Source of the DNA: Marinomonas polaris DSM 16579
GTDB taxonomy: Bacteria > Pseudomonadota > Gammaproteobacteria > Pseudomonadales > Marinomonadaceae
DNA length: 64,000 bases
Assembly: GCF_900129155.1 (NCBI RefSeq)
Contig: NZ_FQVF01000006.1
Location: 1-64,000 of the forward strand
Direction of reading: 5' to 3'
Shown here: piece after piece, positions 25,544 to 34,124 of the stretch
How positions within the stretch are numbered: position 1 is the first letter of the stretch
Layout: the number at the start of each line of letters is the position of its first letter
The notes under the pieces: model-generated
The model's input: the letters and a program-made list of their open reading frames with translations, nothing else
Databases searched by the model: none
What the model was told of the DNA's origin: nothing
Made by a program: the position numbers and the translations under genes

Positions 25544-26458
25544 TTATTTCTGCTCTTGTAATAGTTCGCTAAGTTGTTCTTTAGTTAGGATAAAAACACC
25601 ATTGCCACCCTGCTCTAATTCTACCCACATAAAGGGAATATTTGGATAAGCGGCTTGTAAGGCTGTTTCGGTGTTTCCTACTTCGTATACTAATATACCG
25701 TCATCTTGCAGATAATGCGCGACTTGGGCTAAAAATTCGTGAGTAAAATGGAGTCCATCTTCACCTGATGTTAGGGCTAATTCAGGCTCATTATGGAATT
25801 CTGCCGGTGCGTTTTCAAAGTCTTCGGCATCCACATAAGGCGGATTGCAAATAATAAGATCGTATTGTTTGCCAGTTAAGCCTGTAAACATATCCGAATG
25901 AATGGCATGGACTCGGTCTTCTACTTGATGACGCACAATATTTTCATTGGCAATCAATAATGCAGCGTCACTAATATCTGAAATATCGACTTCTGCTTCT
26001 TCGAATACTAATGCTGCCGCAATACCTAGACAGCCAGATCCAGTACACATATCTAATATATTCAACGGATAGTTTTTAAGCCAAGGTGCAAATTCACTTT
26101 CCAACAAAGAGATGATTGGAGAGCGAGGAATCAATGTGTCTTTGGTGACTTTAAACGGTAGTCCCATAAACCAAGCTTCCCCTAGAAGGTAAGGCAATGG
26201 CTCGCGTTTAGTGACGCGAGTTTGAACTAGTTTAAGAATGTGTTTCTTTTCATTGTAAGTCAGTGCGCAATCCAACATATCACGATCAAAGTCGAGTGGA
26301 AGTTTTAATGCCCCCATAACAAGATGAACAGCTTCATCCCATGGATTGTCTGTACCATGACCGTAAAACAAATCGGCCTGTTTAAAGCGACTGAATGTCC
26401 AACGAATGAAGTCTTTGATGGTGGATAAATCACGAACGGCTGATTGTTTGTAGCTCAT
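25544..26458 (-). CDS. prmB: Ribosomal protein uL3 glutamine methyltransferase PrmB
   Basis: This 304-residue SAM-dependent enzyme methylates the glutamine of ribosomal protein L3. The SAM-binding motif (NILDMCTGSGCLGIAAAL) and the catalytic NPPY (IICNPPYVDAEDF) are intact. The N-terminal region with YGHGTDNPWDEA is typical of PrmB and distinguishes it from PrmC/HemK. It precedes aroC by three bases in the same transcript. Confidence 0.94.
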   Translation of the reverse strand: MSYKQSAVRDLSTIKDFIRWTFSRFKQADLFYGHGTDNPWDEAVHLVMGALKLPLDFDRDMLDCALTYNEKKHILKLVQTRVTKREPLPYLLGEAWFMGLPFKVTKDTLIPRSPIISLLESEFAPWLKNYPLNILDMCTGSGCLGIAAALVFEEAEVDISDISDAALLIANENIVRHQVEDRVHAIHSDMFTGLTGKQYDLIICNPPYVDAEDFENAPAEFHNEPELALTSGEDGLHFTHEFLAQVAHYLQDDGILVYEVGNTETALQAAYPNIPFMWVELEQGGNGVFILTKEQLSELLQEQK

Positions 26459-26511
26459 CTTCTCTTCTTAATTATGATTGCGCGGGTATGGCGAGTGACG
26501 CATTATAACGG

Positions 26512-27276
26512 TTATTGTTTCGTGCCTCTATCTTTGCGTTGCAAGGTTTTCACTGAGCTGGTTAACTCATCGAGTTTTTTCGTCATTTCTTGCCATATTT
26601 TCGCTTCATCTTTTGTTTTTCTATGTTGGTTTTCTTCTAGTGCGGCTGCCAGTTTGGCGTTTTCTTCTATTAGCTTGGCGAGTTGGTTGTCTTGTTTTGC
26701 AAGGTCTACTTCTTTTTGAGCAAGGTTGATTCTGAGCTCTGTATGTTCTTTTTGCTCTTTTTTAATCTGACTTGTTAGTACGGCATTTTGGGCAATCACC
26801 TCTTGGTAGCGTTGCTCGCTAAATGCAAACTTTTGTTTAAACAATTCTGCTTCATCACTTACTTTCTTGTGCTCCGACGACAATGTGTCATGGGCTATTT
26901 GTAATTCGATTAATACTGAGGATAAAGAGAGATATCCGCTTTGGATGGCATCTTGCTTGCGTATTTGATGCTGCTCAATTTCAGACGATTTTTCATCAAG
27001 CAATTTCCCTAGATTTTGAGTTACTTCTCTTGAGAAGCGTTTAAAGACAGGAAGCAACACATCATTGAGTTCGCTTAACTCGTGTTGTTGCTGTTCTTTG
27101 TAGGCTTCTTCCCAGTCGGTAATCGCATTTAGAAAGGTGGTGTTTGAGCAGCGCCGCCCGTCCTTTTGTAGAAAATACTCGGTTAAACGAGGAATGTTTG
27201 GAAAGCTGTTTTTTTCGATCAACTCCCAGCAGGCTTGATGAATTTCTTCTCTTGCTATGTTTGCTTTGCGAGCCAT
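26512..27276 (-). CDS. KfrA-like coiled-coil DNA-binding protein
   Basis: This 254-residue protein has an N-terminal domain like KfrA_N (about residues 1-115: EEIHQACWELIEKNSFPNI, then GRRCSNTTFLNAITDWEE), then a long alpha-helical coiled coil rich in Glu, Gln and Lys to the C terminus. Plasmid KfrA proteins bind their own operator and aid plasmid stability. This copy sits in housekeeping DNA with no replication or partition genes, so it is probably a chromosomal regulator or nucleoid-associated protein. A perfect palindrome lies about 40 bases upstream of its start. Confidence 0.75.
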   Translation of the reverse strand: MARKANIAREEIHQACWELIEKNSFPNIPRLTEYFLQKDGRRCSNTTFLNAITDWEEAYKEQQQHELSELNDVLLPVFKRFSREVTQNLGKLLDEKSSEIEQHQIRKQDAIQSGYLSLSSVLIELQIAHDTLSSEHKKVSDEAELFKQKFAFSEQRYQEVIAQNAVLTSQIKKEQKEHTELRINLAQKEVDLAKQDNQLAKLIEENAKLAAALEENQHRKTKDEAKIWQEMTKKLDELTSSVKTLQRKDRGTKQ

Positions 27277-27312
27277 AGTTCATGTCCTACCGATCATTTA
27301 AGACCTTAAAAG

Positions 27313-27329
27313 ATAAATACTGTATTTAT
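27313..27329. promoter_or_regulatory. 17-bp perfect palindrome upstream of the KfrA-like gene
   Basis: ATAAATAC-T-GTATTTAT is perfectly symmetric about one central base and lies 37-53 bases before the KfrA-like start codon. KfrA proteins bind inverted repeats in their own promoter, so this is a good candidate operator. AT-rich sequence that could hold -35/-10 elements surrounds it. Confidence 0.55.
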
Positions 27330-27411
27330 ATTATCAAATATATCTTAACTATTAAACAACACGACGAATCAGCTTGCCACTTTCATTTTTTGCTTTGGTA
27401 TATTTTAGACA

Positions 27412-27435
27412 ATAAAAAAGCTCCCGTAGGAGCTT
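27412..27435 (-). terminator. Rho-independent terminator after sppA
   Basis: On the minus strand AAGCTCC/GGAGCTT forms a seven-bp stem with a four-base loop, followed by TTTT-A-T. It lies 40 bases beyond the sppA stop. Confidence 0.8.
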
Positions 27436-27474
27436 AGTGGTACTAGCTGATCTTTAATGTTATCGAGCTGATAT

Positions 27475-28494
27475 TTATTGAATGCTGGTAGTGTTTATAA
27501 CTCTTGTCGCCATTTCAACACCAAATTCTTTGGCTAACTCTTTCCATGAATCTTGCTTCGGCTCATAGACAACAGGCTCGGCATCGGGAAAGCGCGAGTC
27601 CAATATATCTGTTACGCTAGCCAAACCATCGATCAAACCAATCTTGATGGCTTGCGAGCCAGTAAATACCATACCCGAGAAGACATCATCCGTAATAACA
27701 AGTCTATCACCACGACCTTCTTTTACAGCATTGATGAACTGTTGATGAGTTTCATCTAATACTGCTTGCCATTTAACCTTTGCTTCTTCGGTCATTGGGG
27801 CGAATGGGTCAAGAAAGGCTTTGTTACGACCCGCCGTGAAAGTACGACGTTCTACACCAATTTTTTCGAGTAAGTTACTTGCGTCAAAGCCGGAGGAAAT
27901 AACACCAATTGAGCCCACTAAACTGGCTTTATCTGCATAGATTTCATTTGCGGCGGACGCAATGTAGTAACCACCTGAAGCGGCCATATCTTCAACAACT
28001 ACGAGAACAGGAATGTCAGGATAGTTTTGTTCTTTCGCATGAATGGCATCGTAAATAATACCAGAATGAACCGGACTTCCACCTGGGCTGTTCATTTCAA
28101 TGACCACACCTTTTAGGCGAGAGTTTTGGTATGCTGCATCGAGTAAACCAACAAACTCTGATGATTCAATCTCGTTATCGGCACCGATAACGCCCCGCAT
28201 TGGAATCATGGCAACTATATCACCTTCTAAACTGACATCTTGAAAGTTGGATTTTGCAAACCAACCACCAATTACTGCTAAGAAAATCGCTAGCGTGGTA
28301 AAACGGAAAAAGATTCTCCAGCGTCTAGCGCGACGTTTCTCAATAAGATTTTCACTGAGTGTTTTTTCCAGTAATGACCAAATCGCTTTATTGGGATCAG
28401 TACTTTCTTTTTCGGTTTTTTTCTCGGTGTGCACATGCTTGCTTGACGTTTCGTTAAGCGACTGTTTGCGGTCTTCGTCTTCTGCCCAGCTCAT
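27475..28494 (-). CDS. sppA: Signal peptide peptidase SppA-type (S49 family)
   Basis: This 339-residue membrane-anchored S49 serine peptidase is of the short 36-kDa kind. A cytoplasmic N-terminal stretch rich in charged residues precedes one membrane helix (about residues 63-84). The catalytic serine is in MAASGGYYIAS and the general-base lysine lies further on in GRNKAFLDPF. MNSPGGSPVHSG marks the oxyanion region. It degrades leftover signal peptides or membrane proteins. It follows a HAD phosphatase by three bases, as in Pseudomonas. Confidence 0.9.
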   Translation of the reverse strand: MSWAEDEDRKQSLNETSSKHVHTEKKTEKESTDPNKAIWSLLEKTLSENLIEKRRARRWRIFFRFTTLAIFLAVIGGWFAKSNFQDVSLEGDIVAMIPMRGVIGADNEIESSEFVGLLDAAYQNSRLKGVVIEMNSPGGSPVHSGIIYDAIHAKEQNYPDIPVLVVVEDMAASGGYYIASAANEIYADKASLVGSIGVISSGFDASNLLEKIGVERRTFTAGRNKAFLDPFAPMTEEAKVKWQAVLDETHQQFINAVKEGRGDRLVITDDVFSGMVFTGSQAIKIGLIDGLASVTDILDSRFPDAEPVVYEPKQDSWKELAKEFGVEMATRVINTTSIQ

Positions 28495-28497
28495 TTG

Positions 28498-29142
28498 TTA
28501 TAACCCTAAAATATTTGATAATTGATTGAAATTGTTTATTAGCGCATGCGGTTGGCAAGCTTTTAATCGTTCTTCTTGATGTGCACCATAAGTTACTCCA
28601 ATGCTTTTCATTCCAGCATTCGTTGCCATATTTAGATCGTATTCTGTGTCACCAATCATAATGGCATGCTCAGGCAAAACATTAAGTTCAGCGAGTATTT
28701 GCTCCAGCATTAACGGGTGTGGTTTCGATATGGCTTCATCGGCACAGCGAGATGCAACAAAGTAATCTCTTGTATTAGTTAGAGACATTACTCTTTCAAG
28801 CCCTCGACGACTTTTACCCGTGGCTACCGCCATTTTCATATCTGCAGCTTGTAGCTTATTCAAGACATCTATAACGCCGGGATAAGCCAGTGGTGGCGTT
28901 TGATCGGATGCCACATAAATAGTCTTGTAGTGCTCGATAATTGTATTTTGTTTATTTAAAGATAACTCTGGCCAAACCGTATCTACGGCTTTATCGAGAG
29001 ATAAACCAATGATATTTTTTATATCATCTTTTGCTCTTGCTGGTGCGCTTGCCAAGTGGCCAGCCTGCAACATGCTATGACATATATTGTCGATGGAGTC
29101 GAATAAGGTACCGTCCCAATCAAAAATTACCAACTTAACCAT
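28498..29142 (-). CDS. HAD-IA hydrolase, phosphoglycolate phosphatase-like
   Basis: This 214-residue HAD phosphatase has the nucleophile motif FDWDGTLFDS, a helical cap, AVATGKSRRGLE (motif II), SKPHPLMLEQIL (motif III) and MIGDTEYDLNMATNAG (motif IV). It is close to the YjjG/Gph branch found beside sppA and rluC in Pseudomonas; rluC is absent here. The substrate is unknown. It is cotranscribed with sppA. Confidence 0.87.
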   Translation of the reverse strand: MVKLVIFDWDGTLFDSIDNICHSMLQAGHLASAPARAKDDIKNIIGLSLDKAVDTVWPELSLNKQNTIIEHYKTIYVASDQTPPLAYPGVIDVLNKLQAADMKMAVATGKSRRGLERVMSLTNTRDYFVASRCADEAISKPHPLMLEQILAELNVLPEHAIMIGDTEYDLNMATNAGMKSIGVTYGAHQEERLKACQPHALINNFNQLSNILGL

Positions 29143-29209
29143 AGATACCTCTTAAGAATAGTCCGGCGAGAGTGTACCATAACCGAAAATGACTAAATAA
29201 GGATTGGTA

Positions 29210-29626
29210 ATGACTACAGGCTATACATTAGAGCAACTTTCAATTGATCAAAGTGTTGAATATCGCAAAGTGGTTACACAAGCAGATGTACAAGCTTTTG
29301 CTGATGTAACAGGTGATACAAACCCTGTTCATTTAGATGCTGAATATGCAGCAACGACTTCTTTCGGTCAGCCAATTGCCCATGGCATGCTGACAGCTGG
29401 CTTTATCTCAGCAGCGATAGGTACTCAATTGCCAGGACCTGGCTGTATTTATTTAGAGCAAACGCTAAAGTTCCGCTCTCCGGTTTTTGTTGGTCAAGAA
29501 GTGGTTACGACTGTAACGGTTACTGATATCAATGAACGTCGTCGCCGTGCAACACTAAAAACAGTGTGCGAGTGTGACGGTAAAGTGGTTGTAACAGGTG
29601 AAGCAACCATTATGCTGCCGGCATAA
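29210..29626 (+). CDS. MaoC-family (R)-specific enoyl-CoA hydratase
   Basis: This 138-residue single hot-dog domain protein resembles PhaJ-type (R)-specific enoyl-CoA hydratases. The hydratase signature is visible: DVQAFADVTGDTNPVHLD holds the catalytic Asp and His, and PIAHGMLTAGFIS follows. The ATG at 29210 is chosen because AAGGA lies seven bases upstream. A terminator ends a one-gene transcript. It may supply 3-hydroxyacyl-CoA from beta-oxidation, but no PHA genes are near. Confidence 0.87.
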   Translation: MTTGYTLEQLSIDQSVEYRKVVTQADVQAFADVTGDTNPVHLDAEYAATTSFGQPIAHGMLTAGFISAAIGTQLPGPGCIYLEQTLKFRSPVFVGQEVVTTVTVTDINERRRRATLKTVCECDGKVVVTGEATIMLPA

Positions 29627-29644
29627 AAAGTGAGCAATGATAAT

Positions 29645-29678
29645 AAAAAGCATTAGCCCATAGCTGGTAATGCTTTTT
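29645..29678 (+). terminator. Rho-independent terminator after the MaoC gene
   Basis: AAAAAGCATTA pairs with TAATGCTTTTT across a 12-base loop. The arm supplies T residues on both strands. Confidence 0.8.
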
Positions 29679-29892
29679 CGTATTTGTTATAGCGACGAGA
29701 ATATGTGCCAATTTTATCAATGACATGACCAAATATTTTTTTATGTATCTTTAATTATGGCCCTCTTATTTGCATCACAATTGTTAGACAAAGTGTCTGA
29801 TCGTGAAAAAATGCGGCATTTTGTAAAAAAGGCTGGGATTTAGGCAGGAGCAAGCCTATATTTATTAGACAGAACAAGGATTAGGTGTTGCC

Positions 29893-30198
29893 ATGAAAAT
29901 TCAATTACTAATGATCATTACCGTGATTATATCGTCTTTATTGACGATATCTCAGCGCGCCAATGCTCAAGAAGTAAATCAATTTCGCTGGCTAGAACCT
30001 ACTGTAGAGCAAAGATGCGATGAAGTCGTTGTCCCAGATCAAGACAATGGAGCAGATAGCGGTTGTATTGTATTTATTCCGTTTCGGACTCATCCTTCCG
30101 ATTTAACTCCAGCGTCTTTTCTAAATTATCGCTTACCTGTTATTGCTAAAATTAGTGATAGCATCAATCCAAGAGCCCCACCTTTTTCACTGATATAA
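29893..30198 (+). CDS. Small exported protein of unknown function
   Basis: This 101-residue protein has a signal peptide (hydrophobic LLMIITVIISSLLTIS, cleavage likely after RANA). The mature region has two cysteines (EQRCDEV and DSGCIVF) that may form a disulfide. I recognise no family. A non-coding stretch of 266 bases lies upstream and probably holds its promoter. A CBS-domain gene follows 46 bases later and may be cotranscribed. Confidence 0.6.
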   Translation: MKIQLLMIITVIISSLLTISQRANAQEVNQFRWLEPTVEQRCDEVVVPDQDNGADSGCIVFIPFRTHPSDLTPASFLNYRLPVIAKISDSINPRAPPFSLI

Positions 30199-30244
30199 CT
30201 CACCCAAGTTTTAGCTATTTTATTTTTTACACTGGGGATTAATC

Positions 30245-30838
30245 ATGAAAACACTAACTTATGTATCTACAAAAGACGTTAACGAACTAACTTGGCCTGC
30301 AACTACAGAAAATATAAACCTTTATTCTTCTGCTTTATCAGTCTTTACTGATTTTCAAACGGCCGGCCCTCGGGTAATTGAATCAAATACTCGTGCAGAT
30401 GAACTGGTTCAGTTGATGAGAAAAGAACATGTACGCATGAAAATCGTAGTCGATGCCGATAATCGCTTTGTTGGCGTTATTAGTCTTGAAGACTTGTCTG
30501 AAGATGTCTTCATTAAACAGGTAGCAAATGGTTTTCAACGTTCAGAATTGATGGTTGCAGATTTGATGAGAGCAAAAGAAGTATTACTTGCTCTATCTTA
30601 TACGTCCCTTAAACATTCAGATATCGAGTCACTTTTGTTTAGCCAGCGCAATAATAAGCTACAACATTTACTTGTTATTGATGAAGATACCAAGATGATA
30701 CGCGGATTGATTTCATCTAATGATGTTGCTCGTCAGCTTAGATTAGATATCGATGTTTCATTTTCTAGTTTTGCGCAAACTTATCAAAGTGCGATTCTTG
30801 GGCAAAAAGAGCAATCTAAAAAGCTTAAAGTAGCCTAA
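30245..30838 (+). CDS. CBS-domain protein
   Basis: This 197-residue cytoplasmic protein is made of a pair of CBS motifs (residues about 45-95 and 100-165), which normally form a Bateman module that binds adenine nucleotides. FVGVISLEDLSED and IRGLISSNDVARQL are the typical second-strand motifs. No catalytic domain is attached. GGGGATT before the ATG gives the ribosome-binding site. A strong terminator follows. The target is unknown. Confidence 0.85.
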   Translation: MKTLTYVSTKDVNELTWPATTENINLYSSALSVFTDFQTAGPRVIESNTRADELVQLMRKEHVRMKIVVDADNRFVGVISLEDLSEDVFIKQVANGFQRSELMVADLMRAKEVLLALSYTSLKHSDIESLLFSQRNNKLQHLLVIDEDTKMIRGLISSNDVARQLRLDIDVSFSSFAQTYQSAILGQKEQSKKLKVA

Positions 30839-30865
30839 TTCATCCTTAGTTTATTATTTTAAGGT

Positions 30866-30908
30866 AAAAAAGAGCCCAAATTAGTTGATGATTTTGGGCT
30901 CTTTTTTT
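30866..30908. terminator. Bidirectional terminator between the CBS gene and tusA
   Basis: AGAGCCCAAA (30871-30880) pairs with TTTGGGCTCT (30893-30902). T residues follow on the plus strand and, on the minus strand, the complement of AAAAA provides a T-run, so it can serve both converging genes. Confidence 0.88.
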
Positions 30909-30911
30909 AAA

Positions 30912-31145
30912 CTAACCTTCTTTTTTTTCGATCCAATAGTAATAAATCTCCCCTTCTTGATCTTGTCGAATAAGCTTGTGGCCAAGAAATTGGCAGAACT
31001 TTGGAATATCTCTTGTCGTTGATGGATCTGTCGCAATGACTTTTAGCACCTCCTTCGCAGCCAGTTTTCGCATCTCTACATGAAGCATCATTACGGGTTC
31101 AGGGCAAAGTAAATCTGTTGCATCAAGCTGAGCTTGGTGTTCCAT
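30912..31145 (-). CDS. tusA: Sulfurtransferase TusA-type
   Basis: This 77-residue TusA/SirA-family protein relays sulfur, for example from IscS towards 2-thiouridine in tRNA. The active-site cysteine is C14 in the conserved LLCPEPVM motif. The rest shows the two-layer alpha/beta fold pattern ([20 protein letters not shown]). The length is usual. Confidence 0.93.
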   Translation of the reverse strand: MEHQAQLDATDLLCPEPVMMLHVEMRKLAAKEVLKVIATDPSTTRDIPKFCQFLGHKLIRQDQEGEIYYYWIEKKEG

Positions 31146-31163
31146 AATATTTCTCTCAATAGG

Positions 31164-31766
31164 TTAAGCTTCGGTTTCGATATTCTTTTCTAGCCAGTTT
31201 TTCGTGTGAATAGCTATTTCTAAAACAGTGTCTTCTATGCTTTTATTGTATTTTTTTAGCGTTTTAAAGTCATGGTCCGCACCTTCTATCCAAAGAATAT
31301 TCACATTGTCAGGCAATATTTGCTTACCAACCCAATCGTACGAACCTAATTGATCTCTTGTGCCTTGAATAATCAAACATGGTGCTTTTAGTTCAGCAAG
31401 AAACGATAATCTATTTTTTTCGGGCTTTCCGGCTGGGTAGAAAGGAAAACCGAAACATACTACAGCTTTCACCATGGGTAGATGTGTTAGTTGTGTAGCT
31501 ACTCGGCCTCCCATGGATTTCCCAGCAACAATACAGCTATTCTCATCCACAATATGCTCAGCAAATTCAGGAACAAGGGTGTTAAATCTAGGTGGTGGCC
31601 TTTTCTTTCCTAAACGCTCTTGCTCTTGCATATATGAAAAAGTTACTGGTATCGCAGTTTGCTGTCTTTGCTCGGATATTGCGTCACAAAGTTGCTTTAA
31701 AAAGGTGTGATTATGACCAGCACCAGCACCGTGGGCGAGATATAAAGGGAGAGAATTCATGTTCAT
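31164..31766 (-). CDS. Alpha/beta hydrolase of the KANL3/Tex30-like family
   Basis: The ATG at 31766 (or 31760) gives about 200 residues starting just before the first strand, LYLAHGAGAGHNH. The longer frame would extend into the hemN control region and is not preferred. The nucleophile serine is in AGKSMGGRVA, the acid in QGTRDQLGS, and the histidine in EGADHDFK, so the triad is complete. The substrate is unknown. It lies 18 bases upstream of tusA on the minus strand, so the two may be cotranscribed. Confidence 0.8.
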   Translation of the reverse strand: MNMNSLPLYLAHGAGAGHNHTFLKQLCDAISEQRQQTAIPVTFSYMQEQERLGKKRPPPRFNTLVPEFAEHIVDENSCIVAGKSMGGRVATQLTHLPMVKAVVCFGFPFYPAGKPEKNRLSFLAELKAPCLIIQGTRDQLGSYDWVGKQILPDNVNILWIEGADHDFKTLKKYNKSIEDTVLEIAIHTKNWLEKNIETEA

Positions 31767-31875
31767 AATTTTCAAAAAAACGCTATTAGACCAGATTAGA
31801 TCGATAGTTAGAACCTTGCTAGATGCATTATTACCAACAACATGGAGAAAGGTTTTATTTGCAGTATGAAAATCC

Positions 31876-31889
31876 TTGATCTGGGTCAG
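31876..31889 (+). promoter_or_regulatory. Possible Anr/FNR box before hemN
   Basis: TTGATCTGGGTCAG has one perfect FNR half-site (TTGAT), a four-base spacer and a weaker second half (GTCAG against ATCAA). It lies 58 bases before the hemN start. In Pseudomonas hemN is controlled by Anr, which is encoded two genes downstream here. Confidence 0.5.
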
Positions 31890-31946
31890 CAAATGGCTTT
31901 TCACTAAAGTGTAAACTCCTATTAGAAATTTTAATAGGAACACATC

Positions 31947-33317
31947 ATGATTTGGGATTCTTCACTTATCGCTAAGTACGATCTATCTGGGCCTCGTTAT
32001 ACATCTTACCCAACGGCACCGCAATTTGACTCAAGTATTAGTAAAATTGCGCTTATTGATAAGATGTTAACGCCTTCCGAAGCGCCTCTTAGTTTGTATT
32101 TTCATATTCCGTTTTGCGCTCACCTTTGTTACTACTGCGCCTGTAATAAGATTGTGACTAAGCAGTACGATAAAGGCGCCGAATACGTTGAACTACTCGG
32201 CGAAGAAATGCGATTACGCAGCCTTATGCTTGATCACTCAAGAGAAGTTACGCAGTTACATTTTGGTGGTGGCACCCCTACTTTTTTGACCGAAGAATTA
32301 ATTGAGGTGCTATTTGATAATATTCAGCAACACTTCAATTTAATTAATGACGGAACGCAAGATTACAGCATTGAAATAGATCCTAGAGAAATAAGTCGAT
32401 CTAAGCTGAAGTTATTAACTGAAAAGGGAATTAACCGAATTAGTATTGGTGTGCAAGACTTTGACATCAAGGTACAAGAGGCTATTCATCGTGTTCAACC
32501 CGTTAAAATGGTTGCAGATCTTGTAAAAGATGCTCGCGAATTAGACATTAAGTCAATTAATTTTGATCTAATTTATGGCTTGCCTTATCAATCGATAGAA
32601 GGCTTTAGAGAGACTTTGGCGCAAGTGATTGAATTATCACCAGAGCGAATTTCGCTGTTCAATTACGCTCATTTACCTGATCGATTCCGTGCTCAAAGGC
32701 GGATTTCAGATGATAGTTTGCCCGTATCAAGTATGAAACTTGATTTGTTGAAAATGAGTATTGAGTATTTGATAGCTGCTGGTTATGAATATATCGGCAT
32801 GGACCATTTTGCAAAATCAACTGATAGCTTGGCGATAGCTCAAAAACAAGGCAAGCTACAGCGTAACTTTCAGGGCTATACAACACATGCTGGCACAGAT
32901 TTGGTCGCATTTGGCGTTTCTGCTATTAGTGATTTAAATGGTGTTTATATCCAGAACCATACTGACTTATCAATTTATAGGAGTAGTATTGAGAAAGGTC
33001 AATTAGCTATAGCTAAAGGGTATATTAGTGATCTAGATGACAGAATTCGACATCAAGTTATAATGACGCTAATTTCTCAATTTGAGTTGAACACTGCCAT
33101 TATTGAGCAAAAATATAATATTCGCTTCTTTGAGTACTTTTTTGAAGAGATGGAAAATCTAACTCCCATGACTAAAGATGGTATGTTAGATATTGATCGT
33201 AGTGGAATGCAGACCACTATTAAAGTTACAGAGCGCGGTAGATTATTAATTCGCTGTATTTGTATGGTTTTTGATAAATATCTCAACGGCGCCATAAAAT
33301 ACTCTAAAGTTATATAG
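31947..33317 (+). CDS. hemN: Oxygen-independent coproporphyrinogen III oxidase
   Basis: This 456-residue radical SAM enzyme decarboxylates coproporphyrinogen III to protoporphyrinogen IX without oxygen. The 4Fe-4S cysteines are C57, C61 and C64 in CAHLCYYC, followed by a fourth nearby cysteine as in true HemN. GPRYTSYPTAPQF and LHFGGGTPTFL are signatures that set it apart from HemW. AGGAA precedes the ATG. It is the first gene of hemN-anr-apt and should be induced when oxygen falls. Confidence 0.95.
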   Translation: MIWDSSLIAKYDLSGPRYTSYPTAPQFDSSISKIALIDKMLTPSEAPLSLYFHIPFCAHLCYYCACNKIVTKQYDKGAEYVELLGEEMRLRSLMLDHSREVTQLHFGGGTPTFLTEELIEVLFDNIQQHFNLINDGTQDYSIEIDPREISRSKLKLLTEKGINRISIGVQDFDIKVQEAIHRVQPVKMVADLVKDARELDIKSINFDLIYGLPYQSIEGFRETLAQVIELSPERISLFNYAHLPDRFRAQRRISDDSLPVSSMKLDLLKMSIEYLIAAGYEYIGMDHFAKSTDSLAIAQKQGKLQRNFQGYTTHAGTDLVAFGVSAISDLNGVYIQNHTDLSIYRSSIEKGQLAIAKGYISDLDDRIRHQVIMTLISQFELNTAIIEQKYNIRFFEYFFEEMENLTPMTKDGMLDIDRSGMQTTIKVTERGRLLIRCICMVFDKYLNGAIKYSKVI

Positions 33318-33338
33318 ATCGAGATCAGGGAGATTTAC

Positions 33339-34100
33339 ATGTCATTGACACACACACAGTCACGATTCAACAGTACACTTACTTCGCAATGCCAGAACTG
33401 TAGCTTAAGCGCCCTTTGCCTTCCTATAGCATTAGCTGATGAAGATATTAATAAATTAGATCAAATAATAGAGCGTAAGAAACCACTAAAAAAGGGCGAG
33501 TTTTTGTTTCGCCAAGGTGAAGCATTTGATTCAGTTTATGCTGTACGCTCTGGCACTTTAAAAACATTCAATATTACGTCCGTCGGCGAAGAGCAAATTA
33601 CAGGCTTTTATTGCCCCAGTGAATTAGTCGGTTTAAGCGGGATTGATTCAAACGTCTACCCTGTTTCTGCAAAGGCACTGGAAACAACAACAGTATGCGA
33701 GATTCCATTTAGTCATCTTGAAGAGCTGTCTTCTCATATCCCTTCTTTGAAGCATCAGATATTTAAGGTGATGAGCCGTAAAATATCCGACGACCAACAG
33801 ATGATGGTATTGTTAGGGAAAAAGAATGCTGATGAGAAAGTTGCTTCTTTCCTTTTGAATCTATCTAATCGATTCAAAAAGCGTGGTTATTCAGCGAGCT
33901 CTTTTCGTTTATCTATGTCGCGCGGGGAAATTGGTAACTACCTTGGATTGGCAGTTGAAACTGTTAGTCGTGTCATCACCCGTTTTCAAAAAAATGAGTT
34001 AATACATGTTGATGGCAAGGAAATAGAAATAATCGACTTCCCTGAAATGCAAAAACTCGTTGGGGTTGCTAGTGATTGTGGTAAAATCGCCCGCATTTGA
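33339..34100 (+). CDS. anr: Anaerobic transcriptional regulator Anr/FNR
   Basis: This 253-residue CRP/FNR-family protein senses oxygen through a 4Fe-4S cluster. Cysteines C18, C21, C27 and C120 match the four cluster ligands of E. coli FNR. The effector-fold domain is followed by the helix-turn-helix (SRGEIGNYLGLAVETVSRVI), whose recognition helix ETVSR should read TTGAT half-sites. It starts 21 bases after hemN, and the TTGAT-containing site before hemN suggests that it controls the operon. The start has a GGGAG ribosome-binding site. Confidence 0.95.
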   Translation: MSLTHTQSRFNSTLTSQCQNCSLSALCLPIALADEDINKLDQIIERKKPLKKGEFLFRQGEAFDSVYAVRSGTLKTFNITSVGEEQITGFYCPSELVGLSGIDSNVYPVSAKALETTTVCEIPFSHLEELSSHIPSLKHQIFKVMSRKISDDQQMMVLLGKKNADEKVASFLLNLSNRFKKRGYSASSFRLSMSRGEIGNYLGLAVETVSRVITRFQKNELIHVDGKEIEIIDFPEMQKLVGVASDCGKIARI

Positions 34101-34124
34101 TTGATATGATGAGGCCCAACAGGC

